Below, in pieces: positions 61,057-64,000 of a DNA stretch of 64,000 nt. A program made the translations under genes and the position numbers. Positions within the stretch are counted from its first letter, which is position 1. Every line of letters begins with the position of its first letter. A model generated the notes under the pieces. The model made no database searches and was not told the DNA's origin. It saw only the letters and a list, made by a program, of their open reading frames with translations. This DNA comes from a virus: positions 1-64,000 of IMG/VR virus record IMGVR_UViG_3300020433_000003; one strand, given 5' to 3'.

Positions 61057-62695
61057 ACATCAGTATCTAGGTAACCCTAATTTAAAAAAAGCAAACGTTG
61101 CACAGAGTTTTACTCCGTCACAGGTGAAAGAGTTCGTCAAATGTTCTCAGGACCCTGTGTATTTTATTAAGAAGTATATTAGAATCGTCTCGCTAGATAA
61201 AGGTCTTATACCATTTGACTTGTATGACTTCCAAGAAGATATGGTCAACAAGTTTAATGACAATAGATTCAATATTGCTAAGTTACCTAGACAGTCTGGT
61301 AAGTCTACCGTTGTTACATCATACTTATTATGGTATGTAATCTTTAATGATAATGTGAACGTAGCAATCCTTGCAAACAAAGCAGCGACTGCTAGGGAAA
61401 TGCTACAACGTCTACAATTAAGTTATGAAAACCTCCCAAAATGGATGCAACAAGGAATCAACCAGTGGAACAGAGGTTCTCTGGAACTTGAAAACGGCAG
61501 TAAAATCATGGCTGCTTCTACTTCCGCTTCTGCTGTCAGGGGTATGTCATTTAATATTATATTTCTGGACGAATTCGCGTTCATTCCGAATCACATTGCT
61601 GACCAGTTTTTCAGTTCTGTGTATCCTACTATATCTTCTGGTAAATCAACAAAAGTTATTATCATATCTACACCACATGGTATGAACATGTTCTATAAAC
61701 TCTGGCATGATGCTGAGAGACAGAAGAACGAGTACGTTACCACTGAGGTACACTGGTCACAGGTGCCAGGTAGAGATGCAGTATGGAAAGAACAGACCAT
61801 AGCGAACACATCAGAGGAACAGTTCAGAGTTGAGTTTGAGTGTGAGTTCCTGGGATCTGTTGATACTCTTATCTCCGCATCTAAGTTGAGGATGATGACA
61901 TATGATGACCCTATACAGAAAAACAAAGGACTAGATGTATATGAAAAACCAGAGAAAGATCACCAGTATTGTATAACTGTTGACGTAGCAAGGGGTGTGA
62001 CGAAAGATTATAGTGCGTTCTGTGTCATAGACACAACAACAATACCATATAAGGTGGTAGCAAAATATAGAAATAACACAATTAAACCACTACTATTTCC
62101 TAATACCATATATGATGTCGCGTGTGCGTACAACCATGCGTTTGTATTGGTGGAGGTAAATGATATTGGCGGGCAGATTGCGGACATGCTGCACTATGAT
62201 TTGGAGTATGACAATATCCTTATGGCATCTATGCGCGGACGTGCAGGACAGGTAGTAGGACAAGGGTTCTCTGGTACTAAGGTACAACTAGGAGTCAAGA
62301 TGAGTACAACTGTCAAGAAGACAGGGTGTTCTAATATGAAACAGTTGATAGAAGATGATAAGTTACTGATATCTGACTACGACATCATTGCAGAACTGAC
62401 TACATTTATACAGAGAGGTCAGGCATGGGAAGCAGAAGAGGGTTGTAATGATGACCTTGCTATGTGTCTGGTTATGTTTTCATGGTTAGCAACATCAGAT
62501 TACTTCCGTGAACTACATGACAATGACGTCAGAATGAGAATGTATCAGGAGCAGAAGGATCAGATCGAAGCAGACATGGCACCTTTTGGTTTTATTGACA
62601 CAGGCATGGAGGAGGAAACCATAATTGACAATGAGGGTCAAGTATGGCATACTGATGAGTATGGCGATATGTCTTACATGTGGGATTACAGATGA
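61046..62695 (+). CDS. 17: Terminase large subunit gp17
   Basis: Protein of 549 residues (T4 gp17, 610 aa). Walker A is PRQSGKST at residues 81-88; Walker B with the catalytic Glu is IIFLDE at 171-176; motif III is IIISTP at 205-210. The RNase H-like nuclease follows: ITVDVARG gives the first Asp, VLVEVND the Glu, and CNDDLAMCLVMF the last Asp. gp17 is the ATP-driven motor and headful nuclease that fills the prohead with DNA. It overlaps pcyA upstream and the next membrane protein downstream (ATGA). Confidence 0.95.
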   Translation: MATEHQYLGNPNLKKANVAQSFTPSQVKEFVKCSQDPVYFIKKYIRIVSLDKGLIPFDLYDFQEDMVNKFNDNRFNIAKLPRQSGKSTVVTSYLLWYVIFNDNVNVAILANKAATAREMLQRLQLSYENLPKWMQQGINQWNRGSLELENGSKIMAASTSASAVRGMSFNIIFLDEFAFIPNHIADQFFSSVYPTISSGKSTKVIIISTPHGMNMFYKLWHDAERQKNEYVTTEVHWSQVPGRDAVWKEQTIANTSEEQFRVEFECEFLGSVDTLISASKLRMMTYDDPIQKNKGLDVYEKPEKDHQYCITVDVARGVTKDYSAFCVIDTTTIPYKVVAKYRNNTIKPLLFPNTIYDVACAYNHAFVLVEVNDIGGQIADMLHYDLEYDNILMASMRGRAGQVVGQGFSGTKVQLGVKMSTTVKKTGCSNMKQLIEDDKLLISDYDIIAELTTFIQRGQAWEAEEGCNDDLAMCLVMFSWLATSDYFRELHDNDVRMRMYQEQKDQIEADMAPFGFIDTGMEEETIIDNEGQVWHTDEYGDMSYMWDYR

Positions 62696-62979
62696 TTTCT
62701 TTTCTTTTTGCTAGTGCTGGTTTATTAAACCTTATGTTCTATGTTTTTGCAATAGGGTTCGTGGTATCTTTGATACTAGAACAGATTGTTAGAGCAAAAC
62801 CATTATCACCCTTTGACGAAATAAATGAGAGAAATCTCTATATAGTACAGACCAACCGTAAATACTGTTGGAGACAAGCGTGGATAACAAATGTTTTCTG
62901 GTTCCTATGCAACATAGGTTTATATATTATATCTCGTAATATGCAAACACCCTCAGACACATTTTGGAACGGAATCTAA
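62692..62979 (+). CDS. Small membrane protein of unknown function
   Basis: Protein of 95 residues from ATG 62692, which overlaps the gp17 stop as ATGA; a GTG at 62680 would add four residues. Residues about 1-33 (FLFASAGLLNLMFYVFAIGF and onward) form one or two membrane segments, and a second lies near residues 65-82 (NVFWFLCNIGLYII). Short polar loops between. No family recognised. It lies between gp17 and gp18, a place where related phages carry small open frames. Confidence 0.7.
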   Translation: MISFLFASAGLLNLMFYVFAIGFVVSLILEQIVRAKPLSPFDEINERNLYIVQTNRKYCWRQAWITNVFWFLCNIGLYIISRNMQTPSDTFWNGI

Positions 62980-63116
62980 TGGTAGTAAAAGTAGACAAAT
63001 CAGAAGAGTTTAAAAAAAGTGGTAAGAGACTCATATCAGAGTATCCTCCACAAAAGAATCCTACTGAACGGTTACACGATGATATAAGAGAATGGACCTC
63101 GAAGGAGACTTCCTAG
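62979..63116 (+). CDS. Small charged protein, 45 aa
   Basis: Frame of 45 residues, ATG 62979 (TAATG overlap with the previous stop) to TAG 63114-63116. Basic start (VVKVDKSEEFKKSGKRL) and a mixed-charge end (PTERLHDDIREWTSKETS). It overlaps the zinc-finger gene by 25 bases. No family known; kept because of the tight overlaps on both sides that mirror neighbouring real genes. Confidence 0.55.
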   Translation: MVVKVDKSEEFKKSGKRLISEYPPQKNPTERLHDDIREWTSKETS

Positions 63117-63322
63117 AATTAGAACATCTTATCCTAAAACAACGTGTCTGTAAGACATGTGGGGTAGAGAAAGATCTATTGACTGACTATTATAAGACTA
63201 GAAAAGACAGAGGTGCTATGCCCTCTGCTTTTTCGTATGAATGCAAATCATGTACAAAGATAAGAATTAAGAAAAGACGCAAAAACCCTGATATATCTGC
63301 ATACTCCTACCCTGACTGGTGA
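63092..63322 (+). CDS. Zinc-finger protein, 76 aa
   Basis: Protein of 76 residues. CKTCG and CKSC, about 30 residues apart, give a four-Cys zinc site, followed by a basic tail (RIKKRRKNPD). The spacing is like that of small phage zinc-ribbon or HNH-associated proteins, but no His-Asn-His catalytic motif is present. It ends the terminase-side transcription unit: a hairpin terminator and the gp18 promoter follow. Confidence 0.7.
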   Translation: MDLEGDFLELEHLILKQRVCKTCGVEKDLLTDYYKTRKDRGAMPSAFSYECKSCTKIRIKKRRKNPDISAYSYPDW

Positions 63323-63333
63323 TGTTCACGTCC

Positions 63334-63361
63334 TGTTTCCCCACTGGAAACATACGTTTTT
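63334..63361 (+). terminator. Hairpin plus T-run terminator before gp18
   Basis: Stem TGTTTCC (63334-63340) and GGAAACA (63346-63352) around a five-base loop, then TACG and a run of five T. It lies 11 bases after the stop of the zinc-finger gene and just before the gp18 promoter, which supports a transcription-unit boundary. Confidence 0.7.
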
Positions 63362-63368
63362 CTAAATA
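63361..63368 (+). promoter_or_regulatory. Late promoter-like element, upstream of gp18
   Basis: TCTAAATA, one mismatch to TATAAATA, 43 bases before ATG 63412. It directly follows the terminator T-run, so sheath expression seems to be set independently of the terminase unit. CGAGGAG before the ATG is a ribosome site. Confidence 0.55.
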
Positions 63369-63411
63369 TTAGTAGCATCCGAATTGAAATTTATCCGAGG
63401 AGTATACCCAG

Positions 63412-64000
63412 ATGGCATCCACACAAATTTCCCCAGGTGTTGTCGTCCTAGAAAGAGATCTAACTAATACCGTAAATGCTACTGTTGATAACATAGCAGC
63501 GGTAGTTGGAACTTTTGAAAAGGGACCAGTAGATGAGGTTAGAACTATCTCATCCGAGAGACAACTGGTTGAAGAGTTTGGTAAACCAAACGACAGTAAT
63601 TACGAGTATTGGTTCTCTGCTGCACAATTTATGTTGTACGGTGGATCAGTAAAAGTAGTTCGTGCAACAAGCACATCATTAAAGAACAGTATTGACACTA
63701 CTACTGTAACCGATACAACATTCTCAGCAACAGACACTACACTAACAGTCGCTGAGTCAACAGACTTTGACACAGGAGATCTTTTAAAGATCGACTCAGA
63801 AATCGTCTCAATCACAGGAATCTCTGGATTGGACATCGCTGTGTCTCGTGGACAACTTAATACATCTGCGGTATCACACGCTGCATCCTCTCAGATCATG
63901 TTGATCGAGGCAGCAGGAACTACCACAACTATTAATGAGGGTGGTACCTTCTCTGATAGTGATACAACTCTAACTGTTACTAACGCATCTACATTAGGTG
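63412..64000 (+). CDS. 18: Tail sheath protein gp18, 3'-truncated by the window edge
   Basis: The first 196 residues are visible. The N-terminus (QISPGVVVLERDLTNTV, then NIAAVVGTFEKGPVDEVRTIS, then LVEEFGKPNDSNYEYWFSAAQF) is diagnostic of contractile-tail sheath proteins of the gp18 family. From about residue 95 onward there are strand-rich modules (TTLTVAESTDFDTGDLLKID, then VSITG, then AVSRG, with a second copy starting at about residue 182) of the kind also found in gp15 and the gp7-like protein, which look like insertions into the sheath surface domain. The sheath contracts to drive the tube into the host. The remainder lies beyond the window. Confidence 0.93.
   Translation, partial: MASTQISPGVVVLERDLTNTVNATVDNIAAVVGTFEKGPVDEVRTISSERQLVEEFGKPNDSNYEYWFSAAQFMLYGGSVKVVRATSTSLKNSIDTTTVTDTTFSATDTTLTVAESTDFDTGDLLKIDSEIVSITGISGLDIAVSRGQLNTSAVSHAASSQIMLIEAAGTTTTINEGGTFSDSDTTLTVTNASTLG

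Noticed and set aside
1-64000. Integrated prophage or mobile element
   Set aside because: No integrase, transposase, attachment-site repeat or bacterial gene was seen; the whole window is collinear T4-like virion genes.
1-64000. tRNA genes
   Set aside because: Intergenic gaps are too short, and none shows a cloverleaf-like pattern or a GTTCRA-type T-loop in a suitable context.

Overview
The window is part of the genome of a T4-like marine cyanophage (a contractile-tailed cyanomyovirus). All convincing genes lie on the + strand, are packed with overlaps of the TAATG/ATGA type, and follow the order of the T4 virion module: gp25, gp6, a gp7-like protein, gp8, neck proteins gp13, gp14 and gp15, terminase gp16 and gp17, and the start of tail sheath gp18. 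A cyanobacterial host is inferred from two auxiliary metabolic genes, a plastoquinol terminal oxidase (PTOX) and a PcyA-type bilin reductase. Both sit between the terminase genes. Whether the host is Prochlorococcus or Synechococcus cannot be told from this sequence.

Layout. Positions 1-2119 hold a 5'-truncated unknown gene, an NlpC/P60-type peptidase, an AbrB-like small protein, a 2OG-Fe(II) oxygenase-like protein and a small coiled-coil protein. Positions 2119-6912 hold a 1362-aa virion protein with DUF5648-like repeats, a PAAR-like spike-tip protein and a small basic protein. Positions 6952-37278 are the baseplate wedge block: gp25, gp6, a giant 7077-aa gp7-like protein, three accessory adhesion/structural proteins (YHYH plus Ig-like; cupredoxin-like; GxGY-repeat) and gp8. 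Positions 37280-52071 hold a 2481-aa DUF4815 protein, two small coiled-coil proteins and a 2273-aa tail fibre. Positions 52076-55202 are gp13, gp14, gp15 and terminase small subunit gp16. Positions 55226-61056 are an accessory block: a beta-rich protein, a Lys-rich DUF3008 head-type protein, zinc-finger microproteins, a DUF6321-like protein with a capsid-targeting-like N-terminus, small membrane proteins, PTOX, a thermonuclease-like nuclease and PcyA. Positions 61046-64000 are gp17, small membrane and zinc-finger proteins, and the 5' end of gp18.

Two themes stand out. First, a small vocabulary of beta-rich repeat modules is reused in many unrelated virion proteins. It appears even inside or at the ends of core T4 proteins (gp8, gp14, gp15, gp18), and it reaches its extreme in the 21.2-kb gp7-like gene, which also carries LamG-like, beta-propeller-like, YHYH-like, Ig-like and alpha-helical repeat domains. 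Second, two proteins in the accessory block (one possibly made from an internal start) begin with a motif like the T4 capsid-targeting sequence and gp21 protease site. This suggests a set of internal head proteins that could enter the host with the DNA.

Regulation. Copies of a T4-like late promoter element (consensus TATAAATA) lie 21-44 bases ahead of seven transcription-unit starts. A hairpin plus T-run separates the terminase region from gp18. I saw no tRNA, CRISPR, integrase or insertion sequence, and no intergenic gap longer than about 90 bases once the small genes are counted.
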